Assembly: GCF_026340655.1 (NCBI RefSeq)
Contig: NZ_JAPEOZ010000001.1
Span: forward strand, 124,001-188,000
Source: Streptomyces sp. NBC_01275
GTDB taxonomy: Bacteria > Actinomycetota > Actinomycetes > Streptomycetales > Streptomycetaceae
Direction: 5' to 3'
DNA: 64,000 nucleotides
Both the position numbers and the translations under genes were made by a program. Shown here piece by piece: positions 46,077-54,420 of this stretch (its first letter is position 1; every line of letters starts with the position of its first letter). The notes beneath the pieces are model-generated. The model worked only from the letters and a program-made list of their open reading frames with translations. It was not told the origin of the DNA and searched no databases.

Positions 46077-47594
46077 CTAGACAGAGGCGGCCTGCACCGG
46101 CGCGCCGACCGGTACCCGGGCCGTGTTCTTGCGGACCAGCAGCAGGGTGACCACGGCGCCCAGCAGGGAGGCGCAGCCGCAGATCACCACGCCGACCGCC
46201 ATCCCGTGCCCGAGGGCGGTCTGGGCGGCCGTGCGAGCCGACTCGCTGCCGGCGTTGACGACGGCGAGGGGTCCGGCCGCCGCCTCCATCCCGGCGTCGG
46301 CCCCGCTGAGCTTGCCGACCAGCGCGGCGGACGCGGCGCTCATGGCGACCGTGCTGATGACGGCGGGACCGAGTCCCTGCCCGAACTCGCGCACCAGGCT
46401 GGTCGCACCGCTGGCCATGCCGGTCATGTGCAGCGGTACGGCGTTCACGGCGGCCGAGGTGAGCGAGGAGACCACGCAGATGAAGCCGATGCCGAGCAGC
46501 AGCACCGGGCCGATGAAGGCGGCGAGGGAGGTGGTGGTGATGGGCAGCGCGGCGATCCAGAACTGGCCGGCGGCCATGGGCAGCAGACCGCCCATGAGGA
46601 GCCAACGCGGTTCGACGCGGGTGAGCATCCGGCTCAGAACCGGGGCCAGGAGCAGCGGGACGAGCTGGAGGATCACGAAGGGCATGCCGGCCCGCAGGGC
46701 GCTGAGGTGCATGACGGCCCCGAGGCGGATGGAGACGCAGTAGGCGGTGCCGATGAAGCCGAACATGCCGGCCAGCGCGACCACCGCGGCCGCCGCGAAC
46801 GAGGGGATCTTCAGCAGGCCGAAGTTGAACATGGGCGAGACGGACCGCTTCTCGGCGACCACGAAGGCGACCAGGGCGACGGCGGCGAGGGTGAGGGAGC
46901 CGACGATGGCCGGGCTGCTCCAGCCCCGCTCGCCGCCCTCGATGATGCCCCAGAGCAGGGCGGTGAGGCCGACGGCGACGGTGATCTGGCCGGGCCAGTC
47001 CAGGGCGCGCCCCTCGGGGGCCTTGGAGTCGGTGACCATGAAGTGGCTGGTGACGGCGACGGCGAGGCCGAGGACGACCGGGGGCACGAAGGCCCAGCGG
47101 AAGTCGGCGACGGTGGCCAGGATGCCCGAGGAGAGCGGGCCTGCGGCCGAGGCGAGGGAGATGCTCAGCGCCCAGGTGGAGACCGCCTTGGCGCGGTCCT
47201 TCTCGTCGGGGGTGGCGGCCGCGATGACGGCGAGGGAGCTGGGGAAGAGCGCGGCGGCGCCGATGCCGGCCAGGGCCTGGCCGATCCAGAGCATGGTGAT
47301 GCTCTGCGAGGTGGCGTTGAGGAGTTCGCCGAGCGCCAGGACCAGTCCGCCGAGCACCAGCAGTCGCTTGCGGCCGAAGAGGTCGCCCACCACACCGAAA
47401 TTCAGCTCGAGAATCGCGGTGGGCAGAATGAAAGCGGAGGTGACCCAGGCGACCTGGGAACCCGAGGCGCCGAATGCGGCCTGGATTTCCCCGTTGATGG
47501 GCGAGGGCACGGTAATGCACAGCTGTGCGGCGGCAACGGCCAGACAGCAGGCTATGAGTGTTCCCCTGTCGAGTCTTTTCAGCACGCTTGTCAT
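46077..47594 (-). CDS. DHA2-type MFS transporter
   Basis: 505 residues, 14 membrane segments expected. ATG 47594. Motif A variant GVVGDLFGRKRLLVLGGLVL between helices 2 and 3, motif C-like GPLSSGILAT in helix 5, and AGPLSSG. The first helix reads LIACCLAVAAAQLCITVPSP, without the usual LDxTIVNVALP motif. It is last in an operon behind an SDR and a VOC protein (ATGA overlap at 47591-47594) and ends at a strong terminator. Efflux of a metabolite processed by those two enzymes, or export of the catabolic cluster intermediates, are possibilities. Confidence 0.9.
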   Translation of the reverse strand: MTSVLKRLDRGTLIACCLAVAAAQLCITVPSPINGEIQAAFGASGSQVAWVTSAFILPTAILELNFGVVGDLFGRKRLLVLGGLVLALGELLNATSQSITMLWIGQALAGIGAAALFPSSLAVIAAATPDEKDRAKAVSTWALSISLASAAGPLSSGILATVADFRWAFVPPVVLGLAVAVTSHFMVTDSKAPEGRALDWPGQITVAVGLTALLWGIIEGGERGWSSPAIVGSLTLAAVALVAFVVAEKRSVSPMFNFGLLKIPSFAAAAVVALAGMFGFIGTAYCVSIRLGAVMHLSALRAGMPFVILQLVPLLLAPVLSRMLTRVEPRWLLMGGLLPMAAGQFWIAALPITTTSLAAFIGPVLLLGIGFICVVSSLTSAAVNAVPLHMTGMASGATSLVREFGQGLGPAVISTVAMSAASAALVGKLSGADAGMEAAAGPLAVVNAGSESARTAAQTALGHGMAVGVVICGCASLLGAVVTLLLVRKNTARVPVGAPVQAASV

Positions 47595-48007
47595 TCCGTA
47601 CTCCGTCGCTCTATGAGTTCGATGAGATTTCCCTCGGGGTCGGTGACCCAGGCCATGCGCACTCCGGGCTCCGGGGACGGTCCGGGTGCGAGGGCCTCGC
47701 CCGCTCCGTGGGCCACCAGGGCCGCGTGGACGGGGTCGAGTTCAGGGGTGGTGACCGCGAAGTGGCCGTATCCCTCGGTGAGGGCCGCGGTGATCGGGTC
47801 GGGGGCCCGCAGGCCCGGCGCGGAGCCGGCCCGGGCGAGCAGTTCGAGGCGCCAGCCGTGCGGATGCTCCAGGACGACGCCGCTGAGGCCGGGCCCGTCG
47901 AGCCGGAACTCGAAGACGGTCTCCAGCCCGAACGCGCCCTTGTACCAGGCGGTCTGGGCCGCCAGATCCCGTACGTTGACGCCCACGTGGTCGAGTCGCG
48001 TGGTCAC
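47591..48007 (-). CDS. VOC-family (glyoxalase/bleomycin resistance-like) protein
   Basis: 138 residues; GTG 48007 begins 7 bp after the SDR stop. Two beta-alpha-beta-beta-beta modules: LDHVGVNVRDLAAQTAWYKG and GHFAVTTPELDPVHAALVAH, with His in LDHVG, His in YGHFAV and Glu in DPEGNLIELIER as likely metal ligands, so it may be a metal-dependent isomerase, lyase or dioxygenase. Cotranscribed with an SDR and an efflux pump. Confidence 0.88.
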   Translation of the reverse strand: MTTRLDHVGVNVRDLAAQTAWYKGAFGLETVFEFRLDGPGLSGVVLEHPHGWRLELLARAGSAPGLRAPDPITAALTEGYGHFAVTTPELDPVHAALVAHGAGEALAPGPSPEPGVRMAWVTDPEGNLIELIERRSTE

Positions 48008-48013
48008 GTCCGC

Positions 48014-48784
48014 TCAGCCCGCCATCGCGCTGTCGCCGCCGTCGACCATGAGGTTGGCGCCGTTGACGAAGGCCGCCTCGTCGGAGCAGAGGAAGGCGGC
48101 GACCCGGGCGATGTCCTCCGGTTCGGCGATCCGGCCGGACGGGATCCGCGCCTCCAGGTGGGCTTTCGGCCCCTCGGGATCGTCGAGGAAGGGCGCGGTG
48201 GCCGAGGTGCGGGTCATGCCGGGGGCGATGGTGTTGACCCGGATGCGATGCGGCGCGCCGGCTGCGCACAGGTGCTTGCTCATCGCCAGCACCCCGCCCT
48301 TGGCGGCTCCGTGCGGCACCATCGGCAGGAAGGGCGCCCCTCGTACGGCGGCCACGGAGGCGACGTTGAGGACGGTGCCGCCGCCGCGTGCGACCAGGTG
48401 CGGCCAGGCGGCGCGCGTGCAGAAGTACGGGATGTCGAGTTCGTTGCGGAGGGTGAAGTACCAGTCCTCGGCAGGCTGGGTCTCGAACGGTCCGTTGCGC
48501 AGCGCGGAGGCGTTGTTGTACAGGATGTCGAGTCCGCCGTAGGCCGCGATTCCGGCCTCGATCCACGCCCGGGCGCCCGTTTCGGTCGACAGGTCGACGG
48601 GGGTGAGGGAGCGCATGAACCCGCCGGCCTTCTCCACGAGTTCGACCGTTTCCGCGTCGCTGTCGGCGTCGAGGTCGCAGCCGAATACACGGGCTCCCTC
48701 GGCCGCGAATATCTGTGCGGCGGCCCGGCCTATTCCGGCTCCCGTGCCGCTGATGAAGGCGATTTTCCCGGCCAGTCGACCCAT
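48014..48784 (-). CDS. SDR family oxidoreductase, first gene of the efflux operon
   Basis: 256 residues from ATG 48784. Cofactor motif FISGTGAGIGRAAAQ and Asp in FGCDLDADS (NAD type). The NNAG position reads NNAS, a variation of the usual motif, and the catalytic Tyr position reads VPHGAAKGG (His instead of Tyr before the Lys). The missing Tyr would be expected to abolish classical SDR catalysis, so this could be a divergent enzyme or a non-catalytic member. C-terminal EAAFVNGANLMVDGG is normal. Followed by VOC and MFS genes. Confidence 0.85.
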   Translation of the reverse strand: MGRLAGKIAFISGTGAGIGRAAAQIFAAEGARVFGCDLDADSDAETVELVEKAGGFMRSLTPVDLSTETGARAWIEAGIAAYGGLDILYNNASALRNGPFETQPAEDWYFTLRNELDIPYFCTRAAWPHLVARGGGTVLNVASVAAVRGAPFLPMVPHGAAKGGVLAMSKHLCAAGAPHRIRVNTIAPGMTRTSATAPFLDDPEGPKAHLEARIPSGRIAEPEDIARVAAFLCSDEAAFVNGANLMVDGGDSAMAG

Positions 48785-48866
48785 GATTGCCCAAGTCCCT
48801 TGTTCATGCCGCCCGAGTGCGGTGGTGGCAGCGTAGGGAGAGCAATTGGGCGGAACAAGAAATGTG

Positions 48867-50147
48867 TCAGCGCGGGGGCATCGGGGGTTCGTATGGCTGG
48901 TATGCGGCGCGGGCCCTAAGGCGTACGGGGAGGGTCCGGACGCTGTTGCCGACGAAGCTGGAGTGGCGGGTGAGGTCTGCCTCGGGGACGGCGAGGTCGA
49001 GGTCGGGGAAGCGGGCGAAGAGCCGCTCCAGGGCGATGCCGGACTCCAGGCGGGCGAGCGGGGCGCCGAGGCAGTAGTGGGCGCCGTGGCCGAGGGAGAG
49101 AGGGCGGGTGGCGCCGGGCCGGGCGGGGCGGGTGACGTCGAAGCGGTCGGCGTCGGGGCCGTGCGCGGACGGGTCGCGGCCGGCGGCGGAGTAGCCGGCC
49201 AGGACGGGCGTGCCGCGCGGGACGACCGTGCCGTCGAGGATCAGGTCGCGCACCGGGTAGCGGAACGGGAAGTAGCTGACGGGAGCGTCCCAGCGCAGGG
49301 TCTCCTCGACCACGTCCGCCCAGCTCGCCTTCCCCGACCGGACGAGGTCGAGCTGGTCGCGGTGGCCGCACAGGGCCCGGACGGCGTTGGTGAGGAGGTT
49401 GAGCGTGGTCTCGTGCCCGGCGACGATCATCAGGAGCAGGGTGCCGATGAGCTCGGGCGCGCTGAGCCGGTCGCCGCCCTCGTCGCGGGCCGCGATCAGG
49501 GCGCTGGTGAGGTCGTCGCCGGGGTCCTCGGTCCGGGCGGCGGCGATCTCGCCCAGCACGGCGAGGAGTTCGCGGTTGGCGGCGACGGCCTCCTCGGGGC
49601 CGATGTCGGTGGCCACGACCTGGTTGGAGAGACGGTGCAGCCGGTCTCGGTAGCCGGCGTCCACCCCGAGCAGCTCGCCGATCACGCCCATCGACAGGGG
49701 CAGCGCGAAGTGCCGGCGCAGATCGGCGACGCCGTCGTCCGCGGCCTCCTCCAGCGCGTCCAGCAGGGAGTCGGTCAACTCCTCGATCCGGGGCCGGAGT
49801 TCCTCGACCCGCCGGACGGTGAAGGCACGGCTGACCAGGGAGCGCAGCCGGCGGTGGTCGGCGTCGTCCGCGGTGGTCATGCCGGGCACGGTCGCGAAGG
49901 TCGCCAGCGGCCATCCCTCGGCGATCCGGCCTTCGCACAGGGCGGTGAAGTGCCGGGCGTTCTTGGCGACTTCGGGGTGCGAGAGGAACTCCTTGAGCGC
50001 CTCGTGGCCGAGGACCGCCATGCCCTCGATCCCGCCGGGCAGCATCACCCGGGCGACCGAACCCCGGGCGAGCAGACGCGCGTTGGCGGCGTGCGGGCAG
50101 CCGCCGGAGGCGTCGAGGCGATGGGGCGTGTCGGGCCGTTCGTCCAC
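48867..50147 (-). CDS. Cytochrome P450
   Basis: 426 residues from GTG 50147, with AGGAGTCACCG in front. P450 marks: I-helix oxygen-activation motif AGHETT (243-248), K-helix ETLR (282-285), and the heme loop LGHGAHYCLGAPLAR with Cys359 as the thiolate ligand; the usual leading Phe is Leu here. This is a typical soluble bacterial class I enzyme that needs a ferredoxin and reductase, none of which are encoded next to it. It lies between an SDR gene and an alpha/beta hydrolase, all on the minus strand. Substrate unknown. Confidence 0.93.
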   Translation of the reverse strand: MDERPDTPHRLDASGGCPHAANARLLARGSVARVMLPGGIEGMAVLGHEALKEFLSHPEVAKNARHFTALCEGRIAEGWPLATFATVPGMTTADDADHRRLRSLVSRAFTVRRVEELRPRIEELTDSLLDALEEAADDGVADLRRHFALPLSMGVIGELLGVDAGYRDRLHRLSNQVVATDIGPEEAVAANRELLAVLGEIAAARTEDPGDDLTSALIAARDEGGDRLSAPELIGTLLLMIVAGHETTLNLLTNAVRALCGHRDQLDLVRSGKASWADVVEETLRWDAPVSYFPFRYPVRDLILDGTVVPRGTPVLAGYSAAGRDPSAHGPDADRFDVTRPARPGATRPLSLGHGAHYCLGAPLARLESGIALERLFARFPDLDLAVPEADLTRHSSFVGNSVRTLPVRLRARAAYQPYEPPMPPR

Positions 50148-50257
50148 CGGTGACTCCTGACGACAGAGAGGGGGTGACGGAGAGCGGGCAGAGAGGGTGA
50201 GCGAGAGCTGGCGCAGGGCGGGCGGGTCGGCTGCGTACGGTCCTCGATTCTGCCCGC

Positions 50258-51079
50258 TCACAGCACTCCGCGCAGTACCTCTGCGAAGCCCTTCGGGTGG
50301 GTGATGTTGCCGTTGTGGCCGCCCGGGAAGTGGGGCAGGTCGGCGCCGAGTCCGGCGGCCAGCTCCTCGGCGCAGCGGTAGTCGAAGACCGTGCGCGGGG
50401 TGGCGCTTCCGGCCGCCGGGACGACGCGCACGGGCCCCCTCCTGAGGACGTCGATCTCGGCGGGGGTCAGGTCGGCGTGGCGCATGGTGAGGGCGTCGTG
50501 GCGGACGAAGAAGTCGAAGTTCGCTTCGCGGGAGGCGTCCATCGGCGCGAGCCGGGCGCCCGGCTCGACCTCCTGCCGGGCCGGGTCGATGCCGAGCAGT
50601 TCACCGATCCTCCGCACCCCCGCGAGCCAGCCGTCCCGCTCGAAGACGGCCCGCATCTCGTCCAACTCGGCGTGTGTGCGCCGCTGTTCGGCCTCGGGCA
50701 GCAGACCGGGGATGGCGGGCTCGTGGGCGACGAGCGTACCCAACTGCCCGGGGTGCCGCGCGGCGAGCCGCAGTCCGATGACGGCCCCCATGCTGCAGCC
50801 GAGCATCAGGGCGGGCCCGTCGGTGAGCGCGGCGAGCAGCCGGTGGACGTCGTCGACGTGCTCGTCGAGGGTGGCGCCCCGCCCGGGCTCGTCGAGGACG
50901 CTGCGGGACAGACCACGACGGTCGTAGGTCACGACGGTGTAGGCGTCCACGAGGTGGTCGACCATCGCGTCACTGCGGTTGGCGTCGCCCTCGCCGCTCT
51001 GCGAGACGAGCAACAGGGGCCCGCCGCCGCGGACTTCGTAGTGCAGGACGGCTCCGGGGACGGTCAGGGTGGACTGCAT
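50258..51079 (-). CDS. Alpha/beta hydrolase paired with a MarR regulator
   Basis: 273 residues from ATG 51079 with GAGGAGTCCCC upstream. The nucleophile elbow is LMLGCSMGAVIGL (Cys before Ser), the oxyanion region is LLLVSQSGEGDANRSDAMVD, and the catalytic His is in FPGGHNGNITHPK. The SQSGEGDAN segment replaces the common HGxPG loop. It is close to hydrolases controlled by divergent MarR or TetR regulators that degrade esters or organic peroxides. Divergent from marR at 51242 across three operator copies, so it is the likely regulated target. Confidence 0.88.
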   Translation of the reverse strand: MQSTLTVPGAVLHYEVRGGGPLLLVSQSGEGDANRSDAMVDHLVDAYTVVTYDRRGLSRSVLDEPGRGATLDEHVDDVHRLLAALTDGPALMLGCSMGAVIGLRLAARHPGQLGTLVAHEPAIPGLLPEAEQRRTHAELDEMRAVFERDGWLAGVRRIGELLGIDPARQEVEPGARLAPMDASREANFDFFVRHDALTMRHADLTPAEIDVLRRGPVRVVPAAGSATPRTVFDYRCAEELAAGLGADLPHFPGGHNGNITHPKGFAEVLRGVL

Positions 51080-51172
51080 GGGGACTCCTCGGTCGAGAGC
51101 GGGCTGACACGACGGGCGAACACGGCCGACGCACACGGCCGGCGAACACGGCTCACGCTAACCCATCATTCT

Positions 51173-51210
51173 TGATGCATCAAGACTGATACATCAGCAT
51201 CGATGCATCA
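51173..51210. promoter_or_regulatory. Three phased MarR operator copies
   Basis: TGATGCATCA (51173-51182), TGATACATCA (51187-51196) and CGATGCATCA (51201-51210) start exactly 14 bp apart. The first lies in the perfect palindrome CTTGATGCATCAAG. They fill the space between the hydrolase start (51079) and the MarR start (51242). Confidence 0.8.
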
Positions 51211-51241
51211 GATCCGATGGAACCGGGGGTAGCCTGTCCGC

Positions 51242-51691
51242 ATGAACGGAGTCGAGCTCTTCCTGCTGGGCCGCACCCTGATGAAGATCGGCGAGGAGGC
51301 CATCCCCACCGAGGGCGTCGGCCGGCACTCCACCAGCACCCGGTCCATGCTGATCGTGCTGCTCGACGTGTACGGGCACGCCGACACCACGGTCGGCGAG
51401 ATCGCCGCCCGCACGGGCCTGCCGCAGAGTGCGGTCTCCGGATGCGTGGCCCGCCTCAAGGACGTGGGCTCGGTGGTCACCGCGCCCGACCCGGCCGACC
51501 GCCGGCGCACCCTGCTGCGGCGCAACCCGGAGGTCTCCGGACGTCGGGCGGAGGTCGCCGCCACCCCCGTCGACGCGGCGGTCGGCGCCGCGCTCGGCAC
51601 CCAGGACGCGGACGAGATCGCACGGACCGTCGCCCTGCTGGAGCAACTCGCCGACCGCATCTCGCCGGACGTCCTGGGCCGACTGCGCTAG
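51242..51691 (+). CDS. MarR family transcriptional regulator
   Basis: 149 residues, ATG 51242. Winged helix at residues about 30-100: TRSMLIVLLDVYGHADTTVG, EIAARTGLPQSAVSGCVARL, and RRRTLLRRNPEVSG as wing. The short size and the divergent hydrolase suggest an autorepressor that is released by a substrate of that hydrolase. The three operators at 51173-51210 end 31 bp before its start. The last codons overlap the probable promoter of the rho leader. Confidence 0.87.
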   Translation: MNGVELFLLGRTLMKIGEEAIPTEGVGRHSTSTRSMLIVLLDVYGHADTTVGEIAARTGLPQSAVSGCVARLKDVGSVVTAPDPADRRRTLLRRNPEVSGRRAEVAATPVDAAVGAALGTQDADEIARTVALLEQLADRISPDVLGRLR

Positions 51692-51695
51692 ACGT

Positions 51696-51963
51696 GCTAC
51701 AGTAATGACAGCACTTGTGTACGCCCATACGTCTGGGCGCCGGTGCCAGCTCCTCTTCTCTCTCTTCTGTTCGCCGATTCACCCGCCGTTTCTCAGGCCG
51801 GTGCAACGGTATTCCCGCACCATCTCGCCGGTAGCGCACGTGTACTGCCGTGGTCGAGGTGCTGTTCTCGCCGCCCGAGGCGCGCCCTGCGCCCTCCCTT
51901 CGCGGCTGCTCCCCCTTCTTTCGCATGCCTCATGCCTTCCGTCCGTGAAAGGACACACCACCC
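51696..51963 (+). promoter_or_regulatory. Long leader region of the rho-like gene
   Basis: The stretch between marR and rho is about 270 bp. Near its left end TGCTACAGT (51696-51704) looks like an extended -10 element. Then follow a hairpin (CGCCCA, 6-nt loop, TGGGCG at 51722-51739) and a pyrimidine-rich segment (CTCCTCTTCTCTCTCTT). A 74-codon frame starting GTG 51743 and ending TGA 51965-51967 overlaps the rho ATG. Rho genes often have long autoregulated leaders; whether the small frame is translated is unknown. Confidence 0.5.
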
Positions 51964-53103
51964 ATGACCACCACTCTCGAACACCCTCCCCTCCAGCAGC
52001 CCCCGGCCCGGATCGCCGCCGGCGTCCTCGACGTCGACGCGAGCGGGAAGGGGCACCTGCGCCCCACGAACTGCCTGCCCACACCGGCCGACGTCCAGGT
52101 CCCGGCCGCGCTGATCCGCCGTCACGGCCTGCGCAAGGGCGACCTCGTCGAAGGCGTACGCGGCGGTCAGCGCGCGCTGACCGAAGTAGCGCGCGTCAAC
52201 GGCCGTACGCCCGACGCCGAGCGCGGTCGCCGGCACTTCCGCGACCTCACGCCCGTGCACCCCCGCGAGCGGCTCCGCCTCGAACACCCGGCGGCCGGCC
52301 TGGCCGGACGCGTCGCCGATCTCATCGCGCCCGTCGGCAAAGGCCAGCGAGGCCTGATCGTCGCGCCGCCCAAGACCGGCAAGACGGTGCTGCTCCAGCA
52401 GATCGCCGCCGCCGTCGCCGGCAACCACCCGGACGCCCGGCTGATGGTCGTGCTGCTCGACGAACGGCCCGAGGAGGTCACCGACATGCGGCGCTCCGTG
52501 CGCGGCGAGGTGTACGCCTCGACCTTCGACCAGGCGCCCAAGCAGCACATCGCCCTCGCCGAACTCGTCATCGAGCGGGCCAAGCGGCTCGTCGAGGCGG
52601 GCGAGGACGTCGTCATCCTCCTCGACTCGCTGACCCGGCTGTGCCGGGCGCACAACAACACGGCCGCCGCCGGGGGCCGCACCCTCAGCGGCGGGGTCGA
52701 CGCGACCGCGCTGATCGGACCCAAGCGGTTCTTCGGGGCCGCGCGCGCCGCCGAGGAGGGCGGCTCGCTCACCGTCCTGGCCACCGCGCTGGTCGAGACC
52801 GGCTCCCGGGCCGACGACTTCTACTTCGAGGAGCTGAAGGGCACCGGCAACAGTGAGCTCCGCCTCGACCGCGAGCCCGCCTCCCGCCGTGTCTTCCCGG
52901 CCCTCGACATCGACGCCTCCGGCACCCGGCGCGAGGAACTCCTCCTCACCCCCGGCGAGTTGACCGCCGTACGCGGACTGCGCCGGGCGCTGCGCACCCG
53001 GGACGGCCAGGCGAACCTGGAGACGCTGCTCCAGCGGATGCGCGAGACCCCGGACAACGCGGCTTTCCTGCGGCGCATCCAGCCGACGCTGCCCTCGGCC
53101 TAG
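51964..53103 (+). CDS. rho: Short-form transcription termination factor Rho
   Basis: 379 residues: RNA-dependent hexameric ATPase that ends transcripts. The primary RNA-binding domain is at residues about 15-80 (GVLDVDASGKGHLRPTNCLP, ALIRRHGLRKGDLVEGVRGG), the ATPase core at 115-350. Walker A is APPKTGKT (134-141), Walker B VVILLD (216-221), Q-loop LSGGVDATAL (241-250) and R-loop ELKGTGN (290-296). Typical actinomycete Rho has a long acidic/basic insert and is about 600 residues or more; this one lacks it entirely. It is therefore likely a second Rho or an accessory version rather than the housekeeping copy, but the rest of the genome would be needed to tell. ATG 51964 follows AAAGGACACACCACCC. 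Confidence 0.9.
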   Translation: MTTTLEHPPLQQPPARIAAGVLDVDASGKGHLRPTNCLPTPADVQVPAALIRRHGLRKGDLVEGVRGGQRALTEVARVNGRTPDAERGRRHFRDLTPVHPRERLRLEHPAAGLAGRVADLIAPVGKGQRGLIVAPPKTGKTVLLQQIAAAVAGNHPDARLMVVLLDERPEEVTDMRRSVRGEVYASTFDQAPKQHIALAELVIERAKRLVEAGEDVVILLDSLTRLCRAHNNTAAAGGRTLSGGVDATALIGPKRFFGAARAAEEGGSLTVLATALVETGSRADDFYFEELKGTGNSELRLDREPASRRVFPALDIDASGTRREELLLTPGELTAVRGLRRALRTRDGQANLETLLQRMRETPDNAAFLRRIQPTLPSA

Positions 53104-53217
53104 ACACTTCCCTCAGCCCGTCGAGCCCCTCGTGGCTGTGCGGCATCCGGGTGCTCGCGTGCGGGCCTGCGGCACGGGCAGCGTGGGAAAGGTGCGGATC
53201 ATTCCTACGTTGATCAT

Positions 53218-54420
53218 ATGACCATCGGATTCTCTTCCCGGGCCGTCGTGTCGGCCTGCGCACTCTGTGCGGCGGGCGTCCTGGCCCTCGGGCCCACCGC
53301 GGCCGTCACGGCCGTCGCCTCCGCCGGCCCGGACCCCGGCGCGCACGACCGGCACCGGGTAGCGGCCCCGCTGCCGTCGATGCTGTACCGATCCGGAACG
53401 CAGGTCAGGCCCCACCGCTCGGCGCCCGAGATCCCGGACGTCTCCGCGCTGTCGTGGCTGGTCGCCGACGCCCACAGCGGCGCGGTGCTCGCCGCGTCGG
53501 ACGCGCACCGCAAGCTGCCGCCCGCCAGCACGCTCAAGACCCTGTTCGCCCTCACCGTGCTGCCGGTCCTGCCCGCCGGGGTCCGGCACCGGGTGACCGA
53601 GGAGGAACTGGCCGACATCGGGCCCGGCAGCAGCCTGGTCGGGGTCGCCGAGGGACAGACGTATCGTGTCTCCGACCTGTGGCGCGGGGTGTTCCTCAAC
53701 TCCGGCAACGACGCCGTGCACGTCCTGGCCGCCCTCAGCGGCGGCTGGCGTACGACGGCCGCCGGGATGCAGGCCAAGGCACGGGCGCTGGGCGCGCTGG
53801 ACACCCAGGTCGTGTCCCCGGACGGGTACGACACTCCCGGCCAGGTGTCCTCGGCGTACGACCTGGCGGTGTTCGGGCGGGCCGGGCTGCGCAACGCGGA
53901 CTTCGCCCGGTACTGCGGGCTGGCGGAGTCCCGGTTCCCCGGGAGCCGAGGGGGGTCGTACGGGATCGAGAACACCAACCGGCTGCTGACCGGGGAGAAC
54001 GGCGTCGAGCCGTACCCGGGGCTGATCGGGGTCAAGAACGGCTACACCAGCAACGCGGGCAACACCCTGGTCGCCGCCGCCCGCCGAGGCGGGCGCACCC
54101 TCGTCGTCACGGTGATGAACCCTCAGGAGGGCGGCGGCTTCGCCGTCTACGAGGAGGCGCGCGAACTGCTCGACTGGGGGTTCGAGGCCGATGGGCGGGT
54201 CGATCCGGTGGGCTCGCTGGACGGGCTGCGGGTACGGCCGCGCCCTGGTCCGGGGCCGGGTTCAGGTCCGGACGCGGTGCGCATGGCCGCGCCCGCCCCG
54301 GCCGTCGAAGAAGGGCCCGGCTGGTCGCAGGCCGCGGCGATCGCGGGCGCGGCGCTGCTGGGCGGGGCCGTCGTCGCGCTGGCGCTGCGGCTCATCTTCC
54401 GTTCTCCCACGGGGAGTTGA
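53218..54420 (+). CDS. D-alanyl-D-alanine carboxypeptidase
   Basis: 400 residues, ATG 53218. An N-terminal signal peptide (VVSACALCAAGVLALGPTAA) and a C-terminal membrane helix (AAAIAGAALLGGAVVALALR) place it at the outer face of the membrane. The penicillin-binding active site is complete: Ser104-x-x-Lys107 in PASTLKTLF, SGN at 162-164 and KNG (273-275) where most family members have KTG. It trims the pentapeptide side chains of peptidoglycan. Its 3' end overlaps an opposing gene by 274 bp, including the codons for the linker and membrane helix. Confidence 0.9.
   Translation: MTIGFSSRAVVSACALCAAGVLALGPTAAVTAVASAGPDPGAHDRHRVAAPLPSMLYRSGTQVRPHRSAPEIPDVSALSWLVADAHSGAVLAASDAHRKLPPASTLKTLFALTVLPVLPAGVRHRVTEEELADIGPGSSLVGVAEGQTYRVSDLWRGVFLNSGNDAVHVLAALSGGWRTTAAGMQAKARALGALDTQVVSPDGYDTPGQVSSAYDLAVFGRAGLRNADFARYCGLAESRFPGSRGGSYGIENTNRLLTGENGVEPYPGLIGVKNGYTSNAGNTLVAAARRGGRTLVVTVMNPQEGGGFAVYEEARELLDWGFEADGRVDPVGSLDGLRVRPRPGPGPGSGPDAVRMAAPAPAVEEGPGWSQAAAIAGAALLGGAVVALALRLIFRSPTGS

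Noticed and set aside
46077..50147. A natural-product cluster built on P450, SDR, VOC and MFS genes
   Set aside because: No core synthase (PKS, NRPS, terpene cyclase, RiPP precursor) is present in the window.
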